From contig JAAXJB010000064.1 of NCBI GenBank assembly GCA_012270065.1, positions 19,470 through 71,952 on the forward strand: a DNA stretch of 52,483 nt, in the 5' to 3' direction. Every line of letters begins with the position of its first letter. The first letter of the stretch is position 1. The position numbers were made by a program, and so were the translations under genes. Below are positions 27,201 through 34,385 of this stretch, piece by piece. The DNA is from Rubripirellula sp. GTDB taxonomy: Bacteria > Planctomycetota > Planctomycetia > Pirellulales > Pirellulaceae. The notes below the pieces were generated by a model. The model searched no databases. It worked only from the letters and a program-made list of their open reading frames with translations, and had not been told where the DNA came from.

Positions 27201-28596
27201 CGCAGTCACCAAACCAGAATGCATAGCCAGAGGCATCTCCCAAAGCCAATAACTCGTCGATTGCCATATCACGATCACGTGGCACAGCTTTTTCTGGTTC
27301 ATCCTGGACGACGCGGGTGTCCTCGGGAGCATCTTCGTCCCGCTCACCGTAGGCGGTTATCATTCCACCTGCCGTCACGGCAAAAATCTTGTCATCAGCG
27401 GCGATCAGGCGTTGTACCGGGTCTACCGTCGCAAAGCTGCCGGCGATCCTGGGTGTTTTCTTATCGGCAGGCAATTCGATGATTGTTACCTGTGTTTTAC
27501 CTGCAGCAACCAGATGCTTGCCAGCAAGAATCAAATCACCGGTGCCATCGGCTTCAATTTCCCACAGACGTTTGTGTTTTTCATCGTACGCTCGAACCAC
27601 AGACTTTCCATTGTCGAGCTCGGATGAATAAATGTGCCCGTCATGCAAGACTGGTTCTGTTGGGGTGAAAGATGTCTTCGCACCATTACTCAAGCGAAAT
27701 GCCCGTGTCCCTCGCTTGCGTGTATGCACATAGAAATGGGATTCATCAGCTGATACGAATGAACCACCATTACCTTTACCGCCTGCATCGATTTCGAAAT
27801 ACCGGAAGCTTCCATCGCTGCGGTTGAATACCGCTGGGACAGATCGGCCACCGGGGACAAGTAGCAGATCTTTGGTAGCCACGAGTGCGCCTTGCGGCGC
27901 CACACCCGCGAATGAAGGGGCACTGTGAGGCTGCTTGATGTACTGCGAGCCCGTGCTGTCGTTTACCCATTCCAGTTCGCCACTATTGGCATCCAGAGCA
28001 TAAAGAAACGTTCCCATGAAAGGCCAGATACTGGATGCAAAGTAGACCTTGCCGTCCCGAATCACAGGCCCACCACGCGCAGGCCATGCTGAGGTGACTC
28101 TGCGGTTGCCTATCGCCTGCTGACGATTTGGTGCGCCATCAAATTTCCAACGAAGTTTACCGGTAGCAGGATCAACGCAATAAAGGAAACCGTCATCACT
28201 GCAAAAGAACACACCATTCGCCGTAGCGACCGGTGGCAAACGGACTGGCGCATCGGCATAGGCTGACCACAGCTCTGTTCCGGTATCAGTATCGAAGGCT
28301 GAAACCTTGTCACGATCATTGAAACTCAAAAACAGCCGGTTTCCTGCCACGACAGGTTCAAAAACACGGTCATAGCTCATCAAGTCGAGGTTAAGAGGGT
28401 CATCCCAAGCCTGATTTCGGGGCTGCAGATTTTTCTGCCACAGAACCGCGAATTCATCTGGCAGATCACTTGCAGTGGCGGCAGTCCGTTGAGCATTGCA
28501 ACGCCACATCGGCCAATCGTCAGCAAGAAGATCGGCTTTGAGCAAACCTGGAAAGACAAACAGCAAAGGAACAAGCCGAGACCATTTCAGGGCCAT
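24268..28596 (-). CDS. Giant exported PQQ-like propeller with methyltransferase-like insert
   Basis: This 1442-residue exported protein has four regions. Residues about 25-420 form a PQQ-type beta-propeller (repeats such as FDTDTGTELWSAY, CVDPATGKLRWKFDG). Residues about 444-595 look like a Rossmann methyltransferase (WFGDCEGGRLA as motif I, LVVMDDDLEAVG as the acidic strand-2 loop, VRPYGGVLHILV late). A second propeller runs to about 1080. The C-terminus carries a CBM-like beta-sandwich (VVDLASEDLEF, LGLRFNKLRM, WKAGNSMAFLL) and a malectin-like end (VFDVYVQDKLAV). The chosen start is ATG 28596: the frame opens at TTG 28617, but the ATG gives a clean signal peptide and GAGAGGA lies just upstream. 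Catalytic function is unknown. Confidence 0.87.
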   Translation of the reverse strand: MALKWSRLVPLLFVFPGLLKADLLADDWPMWRCNAQRTAATASDLPDEFAVLWQKNLQPRNQAWDDPLNLDLMSYDRVFEPVVAGNRLFLSFNDRDKVSAFDTDTGTELWSAYADAPVRLPPVATANGVFFCSDDGFLYCVDPATGKLRWKFDGAPNRQQAIGNRRVTSAWPARGGPVIRDGKVYFASSIWPFMGTFLYALDANSGELEWVNDSTGSQYIKQPHSAPSFAGVAPQGALVATKDLLLVPGGRSVPAVFNRSDGSFRYFEIDAGGKGNGGSFVSADESHFYVHTRKRGTRAFRLSNGAKTSFTPTEPVLHDGHIYSSELDNGKSVVRAYDEKHKRLWEIEADGTGDLILAGKHLVAAGKTQVTIIELPADKKTPRIAGSFATVDPVQRLIAADDKIFAVTAGGMITAYGERDEDAPEDTRVVQDEPEKAVPRDRDMAIDELLALGDASGYAFWFGDCEGGRLAALIANSPFDQLVVMDDDLEAVGRQRLALDRQNQYGKVTVHVGDPQQTMLPSYVGNMMFIDHDSSNEFDPSAVRRLYRTVRPYGGVLHILVKNGREQIAEQLEQLELEQAKVQIHAHGVSVKRIGALPGAADWTHQYGDVANSIKSDDRRVKLPLGVLWFGGSSNMDVLPRHGHGPPEQVIGGRLYIQGMNSLSARDVYTGRVLWKREFKDLGTNDVYFDSTYENTPLDTKYNQVHIPGANGRGTNYVVTQDRVYIVEGSTCHVLDSVTGEDLKDIRLPAYGDTVDPQWGYIGVYKNVLLGGYAFASYRDRLGLSFESDKKLKKNRQGFGSKSLDRAASMGLIAFDRHSGDVLWKIDAQNSFWHNGIVAGGDQVYCLDRNPAPVEDALRRRGKLDASVNRIIAVDYLSGKVSWQVDEDVFGSWLGYSEQHDLLLQAGAAASDRLSSEVGQGMAVHSADDGTIRWKKSSLKYTGPCILHNDLIITNTNSYAESGGAFYLLDGRQKMVPNPITGQMQPWKITRAYGCNNIIASENLLTFRSGAAGYYDLQTNAGTGNLGGFKSGCTSNLVVANGVLNAPDYTRTCSCAYQNQTSLALVHMPEVELWSVNTAASVETHGERIERVGINFGAAGDRRDPNGLLWLEYPVTAGPSPPLKIKWNEDASVFGHHASFAAKSEYPWVMSSGLDGITDLKISMQMRDEYSLQNGVPVAHVNDDAMENGKGVVDLASEDLEFSEKSGNQLLGLRFNKLRMYQDSVVRDAYIEFATVQPEEKSTVMTISVEDTGNAKGFAKAERNLSNRKLGTGAVSWKTEQKTGTQQKWSRQRTPNLAELIQSVIQRKDWKAGNSMAFLLSVEGDHKLAAYSKSGQNHARLIIDAEAKAKDARPQDRYQLRLFFSQSKLDGDDRRVFDVYVQDKLAVSDVTIEGASGEAGDSVFVLNDILVGEELDIRFQAKQGKPLLSGLELIRQNSGEQK

Positions 28597-29050
28597 CAAT
28601 GAGAATCCTCTCAACAACCAGTAACAACATCAAAATACGCGGGGTCACCTGCCAATCTCCATTGGCAGCAAGCAACCTGAACAGAAGACATTGTAGTCGC
28701 ATCTGTCTCAACCAGTCGTTGGGGGAAAATCATGGTTTTTCCGGTTCCCTTCAGCGGGATAGAAATACCTGCCATGGCAAAATTTGCCGGGCTGTCAAAC
28801 CAATGAGCCCGTGATCCAGGCTTTGAGTGGACACACGTCTAAACTGTTTACGTGAGAGGGTTTGCAACCTTGTTACCTGACACAGAAGAAACGCAAAAAA
28901 CGGTTTCAGTGGGCCAAAACGCCGGTGCAATCCTGAAATCGCATTTGAACGATGCAAATGCGGACTGTTAACGCCCCTCGTTGTCATCGGATCGCATAAC
29001 TGGGGAAAACCGTCTGCCCCTCGCTCCGTTTTCGATCATGGGTCCCAATC
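28597..29050. other. Divergent promoter region, no gene recognised
   Basis: About 450 bases separate the minus-strand propeller gene from the plus-strand repair operon, so both promoters should lie here. Visible structure is a 10-bp palindrome TGCCATGGCA (28770-28779) and a 6-bp inverted repeat CGGGCT/AGCCCG (28788-28793 and 28806-28811) with a 12-nt loop. I see no convincing sigma-70 promoter, no CTGT-N8-ACAG LexA box, no tRNA and no credible small gene. Confidence 0.5.
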
Positions 29051-30304
29051 ATGGACGTCAAAGACAAGCTGGCCATCCTGGCAGATGCCGCCAAGTACGA
29101 TGCTTCCTGCGCGAGTAGCGGCTCCGGAAAAACACGAGCTGGCAGCACCATCGGCAGCACCGAGGGCATGGGAATCTGTCACAGCTACACGCCTGACGGT
29201 CGCTGCATTTCCCTATTGAAAATACTGCTGACCAATTTCTGTATCTACGATTGCCAGTATTGCGTCAATCGTATTTCCAGTGACACACCACGAGCACGCT
29301 TCTCCGTCGCCGAAGTCGTCTCATTAACGCTCGAGTTTTACAGGCGGAACTACATCGAAGGTCTGTTTCTCAGCTCGGGAATCATTCAGAACCCCGACTA
29401 CACCATGGAACAACTGACCGCTGTGGCCAAAGTTCTCAGAACGGAACACCACTACGGAGGATACATCCATCTCAAAACCATTCCAAACGCCAACGAAGAC
29501 CTGATCGAAGAAGCTGGTCGCTGGGCAGATCGCCTCAGCGTCAACATTGAATTACCAACCGAAAAGGACCTCATACAACTTGCGCCCGAGAAAAAGAAGC
29601 CGGAGATTGTCGATGCGATGCAGGGGATCTCTGAAAAGATCACTGAATCACGCGAAGACCGTAAACGGGGCTTCAACAGCCCGCGCTTCGCACCGGCTGG
29701 CCAAAGTACCCAGATGATTGTGGGGGCAACACCAACTCCCGATAAAACAATTCTGAAGACAGCAGCCGAACTGTATGACGGGCAAAAGCTGCGACGTGTT
29801 TACTATTCGGCCTACAGCCCGATTCCACATGCTGACGCAAGGTTGCCTGGGCAATCACCGCCACTTGTGCGTGAACATCGTCTCTATCAAGCCGACTGGC
29901 TCCTGAGGTTTTATGGATTTGACGCATCAGAGTTGGTAACTGAAAGCGATCAGAATCTTTCTCTGGATGTTGATCCCAAACTGGCATGGGCCCTGGCAAA
30001 CCGACACTGCTTTCCAATTGACGTCAATTCAGCCTGTCGTGAAGAACTGCTGCGTATCCCGGGCATTGGCGCAAGGAGCGTCAAACGGATCTTGAAGATC
30101 AGACGGTTTCAACACATCCGGATGTTGGACCTGAAAAAGCTGAAAGTCGCATGGAATCGCGCAAAGTACTTTGTACTGACGATTGACCATAACCCCGCAG
30201 TGAAGCAACTCGACATGCTGGATCTGCATCAGAAACTCCGACAACCAACACAACAGCTCATGCTCTTCGACGCGATTGAGTCGGCAACATCCGGTGAGGT
30301 TTGA
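29051..30304 (+). CDS. Radical SAM protein, UDG-linked, with C-terminal HhH
   Basis: This 417-residue radical SAM protein is of the family described as putative DNA modification/repair and linked to a uracil-DNA glycosylase partner. The [4Fe-4S]/SAM cluster motif CIYDCQYC gives C64, C68 and C71 (CxxxCxxC). Further conserved cysteines lie ahead of it in YDASCASSGS and GICHSYTPDGRC. The C-terminal third has a helix-hairpin-helix DNA-binding motif (RIPGIGARSVKRIL). The reaction is unknown. A radical step on a damaged or modified base is the natural inference. It starts at ATG 29051 and is followed after 6 bp by the UdgX-fusion gene, its usual genomic partner, and then by the ligase-associated module. 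Confidence 0.9.
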   Translation: MDVKDKLAILADAAKYDASCASSGSGKTRAGSTIGSTEGMGICHSYTPDGRCISLLKILLTNFCIYDCQYCVNRISSDTPRARFSVAEVVSLTLEFYRRNYIEGLFLSSGIIQNPDYTMEQLTAVAKVLRTEHHYGGYIHLKTIPNANEDLIEEAGRWADRLSVNIELPTEKDLIQLAPEKKKPEIVDAMQGISEKITESREDRKRGFNSPRFAPAGQSTQMIVGATPTPDKTILKTAAELYDGQKLRRVYYSAYSPIPHADARLPGQSPPLVREHRLYQADWLLRFYGFDASELVTESDQNLSLDVDPKLAWALANRHCFPIDVNSACREELLRIPGIGARSVKRILKIRRFQHIRMLDLKKLKVAWNRAKYFVLTIDHNPAVKQLDMLDLHQKLRQPTQQLMLFDAIESATSGEV

Positions 30305-30310
30305 CTATTC

Positions 30311-31738
30311 ATGCAATTCCTTCAGGTGGCATGTTTTGACGAATGGCGTGCGGCGGCACGAACCTTGTTGTGTAACGAGGTTCATCCCTCTGAAGTTCAC
30401 TGGACACAGGACGACAAGAGTCCAGGACTTTTCGATGGCTTCTCCCAAGTTGAACACGCTCAAAAAGAGGATGCCGATCAAGACACGCGAACGCATACGA
30501 TGCGATTCAATGTGCCTTCAGCCTTTCTCGACCTGGCTCGTACGGTTGCCTGTCATCGAAATCCATCGCGATGGCAATTGCTGTATCAGACGCTGTGGCG
30601 AGTTGTTCATGGCGAACGACACGTACTTGAACTGGACACCGATGATGATGTGCATCAATTGCAACGCATGAAAAAGGCCGTGACGCGTGACGTACACAAA
30701 ATGAAAGCCTTTGTGCGGTTTCGGAAAATCGAAGCTGGCAACCTTCCGGAAATCTACCTCGCATGGCATCGGCCAGATCACCTCATCATGCGACTGGCCG
30801 CACCCTTCTTCACTCGCCGATTCAAAGGAATGTCATGGACAATTTTTACTCCCCATGAATCAGCTCACTGGGATCAGAAGCAGTTGACCTACGGACCGGG
30901 TATCCCTGCAAGTCAAGCTCCACCACCAGACGAGCAGGAGGAACTATGGAAAACCTATTACGCATCCATTTTCAATCCGGCTCGTATCAAACTCGACACG
31001 ATGAAACGTGAAATGCCAGTCAGGCATTGGCGCACTCTCCCTGAAGCAGACCTGATCGAAGATCTGGTGCGTGACGCCCCCGCTCGGGTCAAAGTGATGA
31101 TTGATAACCACGAGGGCTTTTCCGAAACAGGAGTGCACTACCTGCCAGAGCAACGCGACCTCTCCTCATTGAGAAAAGCCGTCGGCCAATGTCAAGCGTG
31201 TGACTTGTGCCACGATGCAACGCAGGCAGTATTTGGTGTTGGCCCTGCGAACGCATCTGTTGTCCTGGTGGGAGAACAGCCTGGAGATCGCGAGGACGTG
31301 ACTGGAACACCGTTTGTCGGACCTGCAGGGCAACTTCTCAATGCTGCCCTGTTTCAAGCCGGTATCGACAGGACATCCGTCTATCTCACGAATGTGGTCA
31401 AGCATTTCAAGCACGAGCAGCGAGGAAAAAGGCGATTACACAAAAAACCTGACTCGCGGGAAATCTATGCGTGCCGACCATGGCTGGAAGCTGAAATATC
31501 GGCGCTGAAACCGAAAATGGTTATCTGTCTCGGTGTAACGGCTGCACAAGCTCTGATGGGACGCGACTTCCGACTCACTCAACAGAGAGGTGTGGTCCAC
31601 AAGACTCAATGGAGTACACGGACACTTGCAACCTGGCATCCAGCTGCCATCCTCCGAATGCAGAATGTTCAACGGAAACGTGAGATGGAAAGCCAGCTCA
31701 TTGAGGATCTCAGACAGGGCATGGAGACAACCAGATGA
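30311..31738 (+). CDS. rSAM-partner domain fused to UdgX-type uracil-DNA glycosylase
   Basis: This 475-residue protein joins two domains. Residues 1 to about 255 match the conserved partner domain of UDG-linked radical SAM proteins (function unknown). Residues about 285-470 form a family-4-like uracil-DNA glycosylase with GEQPGD (321-326), candidate Fe-S cysteines (C294, C297, C300, C388, C406), and WHPAAILR (442-449). The loop KRRLH (373-377) is the UdgX signature. In mycobacterial UdgX the histidine of this motif attacks the sugar after uracil removal and leaves the enzyme covalently bound to DNA. H377 is the candidate. The stop overlaps the start of the exonuclease gene by 4 bp (ATGA, 31735-31738). 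Confidence 0.92.
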   Translation: MQFLQVACFDEWRAAARTLLCNEVHPSEVHWTQDDKSPGLFDGFSQVEHAQKEDADQDTRTHTMRFNVPSAFLDLARTVACHRNPSRWQLLYQTLWRVVHGERHVLELDTDDDVHQLQRMKKAVTRDVHKMKAFVRFRKIEAGNLPEIYLAWHRPDHLIMRLAAPFFTRRFKGMSWTIFTPHESAHWDQKQLTYGPGIPASQAPPPDEQEELWKTYYASIFNPARIKLDTMKREMPVRHWRTLPEADLIEDLVRDAPARVKVMIDNHEGFSETGVHYLPEQRDLSSLRKAVGQCQACDLCHDATQAVFGVGPANASVVLVGEQPGDREDVTGTPFVGPAGQLLNAALFQAGIDRTSVYLTNVVKHFKHEQRGKRRLHKKPDSREIYACRPWLEAEISALKPKMVICLGVTAAQALMGRDFRLTQQRGVVHKTQWSTRTLATWHPAAILRMQNVQRKREMESQLIEDLRQGMETTR

Positions 31739-32772
31739 GCCAACTGCTGCAACAGACCAGGCGTGGCTTTTACTGCGCACAGGGTGACTTTTACATTGAT
31801 CCACATCGTCCGGTGGATCGCGCTGTAGTCACACATGCCCACGCAGATCATGCCCGTTGGGGTTGCCGACAGTACCTCGCTGCCAGATCTGGTGAACATC
31901 TGCTGCGAATGCGAATGAGCCCGGAAGCTAAATTCCAATTTGCTGATTATGGGGAAACTTTCCATCTTGGTGGTGTGGCAATCAGCTTGCATCCTGCTGG
32001 CCATATGCTTGGTTCAGCACAAGTCAGGCTCGAGTATCGCGGGCGCGTCGAAGTTGTCACAGGTGACTACAAGCTGGGTCACGACGCGACCTGTGAAAGC
32101 TGGCAACCGCTGCGCTGCCATCTCCTCATCACCGAATCGACCTTTGGACTGCCGGTTTACCAATGGCCGGACCAGCAAGCTGTTTTTGCCGCCATCAATG
32201 ATTGGTGGCAGCAGAACCGTGAAAAAGACCTATGCAGTGTGCTCTATGGTTACGCAGTTGGTAAAAGCCAACGAATTCTGGCCGGATTGGATCCACGAAT
32301 CGGACCGATATTCTGCCACGGTGCAGTCGAAAAGGGGAATGCAGCTTATCGCCAATCCGGTGTTTCGCTGCCGGATACAAGACATACCGGTAGCGTAGAA
32401 AAAACCCATTCCTGGGCTGGTGCCATGGTGGTAGCAGTCCCCAGTGCACACGGCACTCCATGGCTGAAACGCTTTGGCCGAACAAGCACAGCAATGGCAA
32501 GTGGTTGGATGGCAATCCGTGGGTCAAGACGCCGACGCTCCTTCGACCGCGGCTTTGTACTGAGCGATCATGTTGACTGGCCATCACTCCTTGCCGCAGT
32601 CGACGCTTGCAATCCGGAGACAGTCTGGGTTACCCACGGCTACACTGCCGTCGTTGCCCGTTACTTGAACGAAACGGGTCGCAACGCGATTTCACTCGAC
32701 CGATGGCAACGTTCATCCAGTGATGAAGAAGATGTCGAACCAACCAGCAGCGAGGGAGAACAGGAGGAATGA
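31735..32772 (+). CDS. Ligase-associated MBL-fold DNA exonuclease
   Basis: This 345-residue metallo-beta-lactamase-fold nuclease is of the ligase-associated exonuclease family, related to SNM1/Artemis-type enzymes. The metal motif is HAHADH (H34, H36, D38, H39). Other features are the GH-containing LHPAGHMLGSAQVRLEY, the TGDYK and TESTFGLPVY segments, and SDHVDW toward the end. Length is full for the family. The Pseudomonas putida homologue of this four-gene module has been studied biochemically as Exo beside Lhr-Core, MPE and Lig. It overlaps the genes on both sides by 4 bp, so expression is translationally coupled to the UdgX fusion upstream and to the ligase downstream. Confidence 0.94.
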   Translation: MSQLLQQTRRGFYCAQGDFYIDPHRPVDRAVVTHAHADHARWGCRQYLAARSGEHLLRMRMSPEAKFQFADYGETFHLGGVAISLHPAGHMLGSAQVRLEYRGRVEVVTGDYKLGHDATCESWQPLRCHLLITESTFGLPVYQWPDQQAVFAAINDWWQQNREKDLCSVLYGYAVGKSQRILAGLDPRIGPIFCHGAVEKGNAAYRQSGVSLPDTRHTGSVEKTHSWAGAMVVAVPSAHGTPWLKRFGRTSTAMASGWMAIRGSRRRRSFDRGFVLSDHVDWPSLLAAVDACNPETVWVTHGYTAVVARYLNETGRNAISLDRWQRSSSDEEDVEPTSSEGEQEE

Positions 32773-34385
32773 AACTGTTCGCTGAACTCTACCGGGTGCT
32801 GGATTCAACAACGCGTACGAGCGTCAAAATTGCAGCGATGGTTGATTATTTTGCTCGTGCTCAGCCTGCTGATGCGGCATGGGCTGTTCATTTCCTGTCG
32901 GGCGAAAAACTCAAACGTCTGATACCCGGCAAACTGCTGCGTCAATGGGCTGCAGAAGAAGCTGGCATACCAACATGGCTGTTCGAAGAGTCCTACAGCT
33001 CCGTGGGAGATCTGGCCGAAACAATCTCATTGGTTATACCTGATCAGGGAAGTGAACCAGAGGACTCATTGTGCCACTGGGTACAGAATCGCCTGATGCC
33101 ACTACGAGACATGGACGAATCACAACAGCGCATTGCGGTAACAGAAATGTGGCATGACAACCCCGCCCACGTCAGGTTTGTCATCCTCAAACTGATGACG
33201 GGGGCTTTCCGTGTAGGTGTGAGCAAAAAACTGGTTACGCGCGCGTTGGCAGAACACACTGGCATGCCGGTTGAGGTTGTTGCGCATCGACTGATGGGAA
33301 CGTGGACTCCCTCACCAGAATCTTTTCTGCAACTGGCTGATCCCGATATCGGAGACGCCGATGCAAGCCAACCGTATCCGTTCTGTCTGGCACATGCGGT
33401 CGATCGTGACAGCAATCCAGAAGTGCTTGGAGAATTTTCGGACTATGCCGCTGAATGGAAATGGGATGGAATACGGGGACAGTTGATTCGCCGGAAATCT
33501 CAAACGTTTCTGTGGTCCCGCGGCGAGGAACTGATGGAGAATCGCTGGCCAGAAATCGAAAGTGCTGCCACTGACTTGCCCGATGGTACTGTTCTCGACG
33601 GCGAGATTCTTGCCACGCATGCTGACGGAACAGTGATGCCTTTCGCCCAACTGCAGCGACGGATCAACCGAAAGAATGTAGGCCGTAAACTCCTGCATGA
33701 TGTTCCGGTCGTGTTTCATGTGTTCGATTTGATCGAAGAGGGAACAATCGATCTGCGATCACTTCCCTGGCAAGAACGACGCTCCCGACTTGAAAAACTG
33801 ATCGCACAACTGGAGCACCCTCAGTTGAAAATCACAGACCTGATCCCCGCAGAGTCCTGGCAGGACTGGATCGACATCAGAGGTCAAAGCCGCCAACGCC
33901 ACTCTGAAGGCCTGATGTTGAAACGTCTCTCTGCTCCCTACGATGTTGGACGTGTACGAGATACGTGGTGGAAGTGGAAAGTTGATCCCTACACCATTGA
34001 TGCCGTGCTCATCTATGCACAAAAAGGTCACGGCAAGCGGTCAAGCCTGTTCAGTGATTACACCTTTGCCGTCTGGAAAGGAGCTGAGCTTGTACCCTTT
34101 GCAAAAGCGTACAGCGGACTCAGTAACAGCGAACTACGAGAGGTTGACCGTTTTGTCAGAAGAAACACGAGAGAAGCATTTGGTCCTGTTCGGAGCGTGC
34201 AGCCAGAACTGGTGATGGAACTTGCATTTGAAGGTCTTCAAGTGAGTACGCGGCACAAAAGTGGGATTGCAACGCGGTTTCCCCGGATTATCCGGTGGCG
34301 ACATGACAAACAGGCCAAAGACGCGAACACGCTCGATGATGTCATGGCGTTGCTTCCCGAAGCTTCCGTGGGTGACACCAAGTAA
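32769..34385 (+). CDS. ATP-dependent DNA ligase, helicase/exonuclease-associated
   Basis: This 538-residue ATP-dependent DNA ligase has an N-terminal DNA-binding region (residues 1 to about 200), followed by the nucleotidyltransferase domain with the adenylated lysine K231 in EWKWDGIRG. Later ligase motifs are VFHVFDLI, EGLMLKR and WWKWKVDPY, and an OB-fold follows (residues about 410-530). It seals nicks in duplex DNA using ATP. It is distinct from the NAD-dependent LigA used for replication and from the polymerase-fused NHEJ ligases: no Ku or LigD polymerase domain is near. The stop and the helicase start share one base (TAATG, 34383-34387). Confidence 0.95.
   Translation: MKLFAELYRVLDSTTRTSVKIAAMVDYFARAQPADAAWAVHFLSGEKLKRLIPGKLLRQWAAEEAGIPTWLFEESYSSVGDLAETISLVIPDQGSEPEDSLCHWVQNRLMPLRDMDESQQRIAVTEMWHDNPAHVRFVILKLMTGAFRVGVSKKLVTRALAEHTGMPVEVVAHRLMGTWTPSPESFLQLADPDIGDADASQPYPFCLAHAVDRDSNPEVLGEFSDYAAEWKWDGIRGQLIRRKSQTFLWSRGEELMENRWPEIESAATDLPDGTVLDGEILATHADGTVMPFAQLQRRINRKNVGRKLLHDVPVVFHVFDLIEEGTIDLRSLPWQERRSRLEKLIAQLEHPQLKITDLIPAESWQDWIDIRGQSRQRHSEGLMLKRLSAPYDVGRVRDTWWKWKVDPYTIDAVLIYAQKGHGKRSSLFSDYTFAVWKGAELVPFAKAYSGLSNSELREVDRFVRRNTREAFGPVRSVQPELVMELAFEGLQVSTRHKSGIATRFPRIIRWRHDKQAKDANTLDDVMALLPEASVGDTK

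Noticed and set aside
28618-29050. LexA/SOS operator upstream of the repair operon
   Set aside because: I looked for CTGT-N8-ACAG and related boxes and found none. Planctomycete LexA sites may differ, so this is not evidence against damage induction.
32769-34385. NHEJ ligase (LigD-type)
   Set aside because: No Ku gene and no polymerase or phosphoesterase domain fused to it. Neighbours and architecture match the Lhr/Exo/MPE-associated ligase instead.
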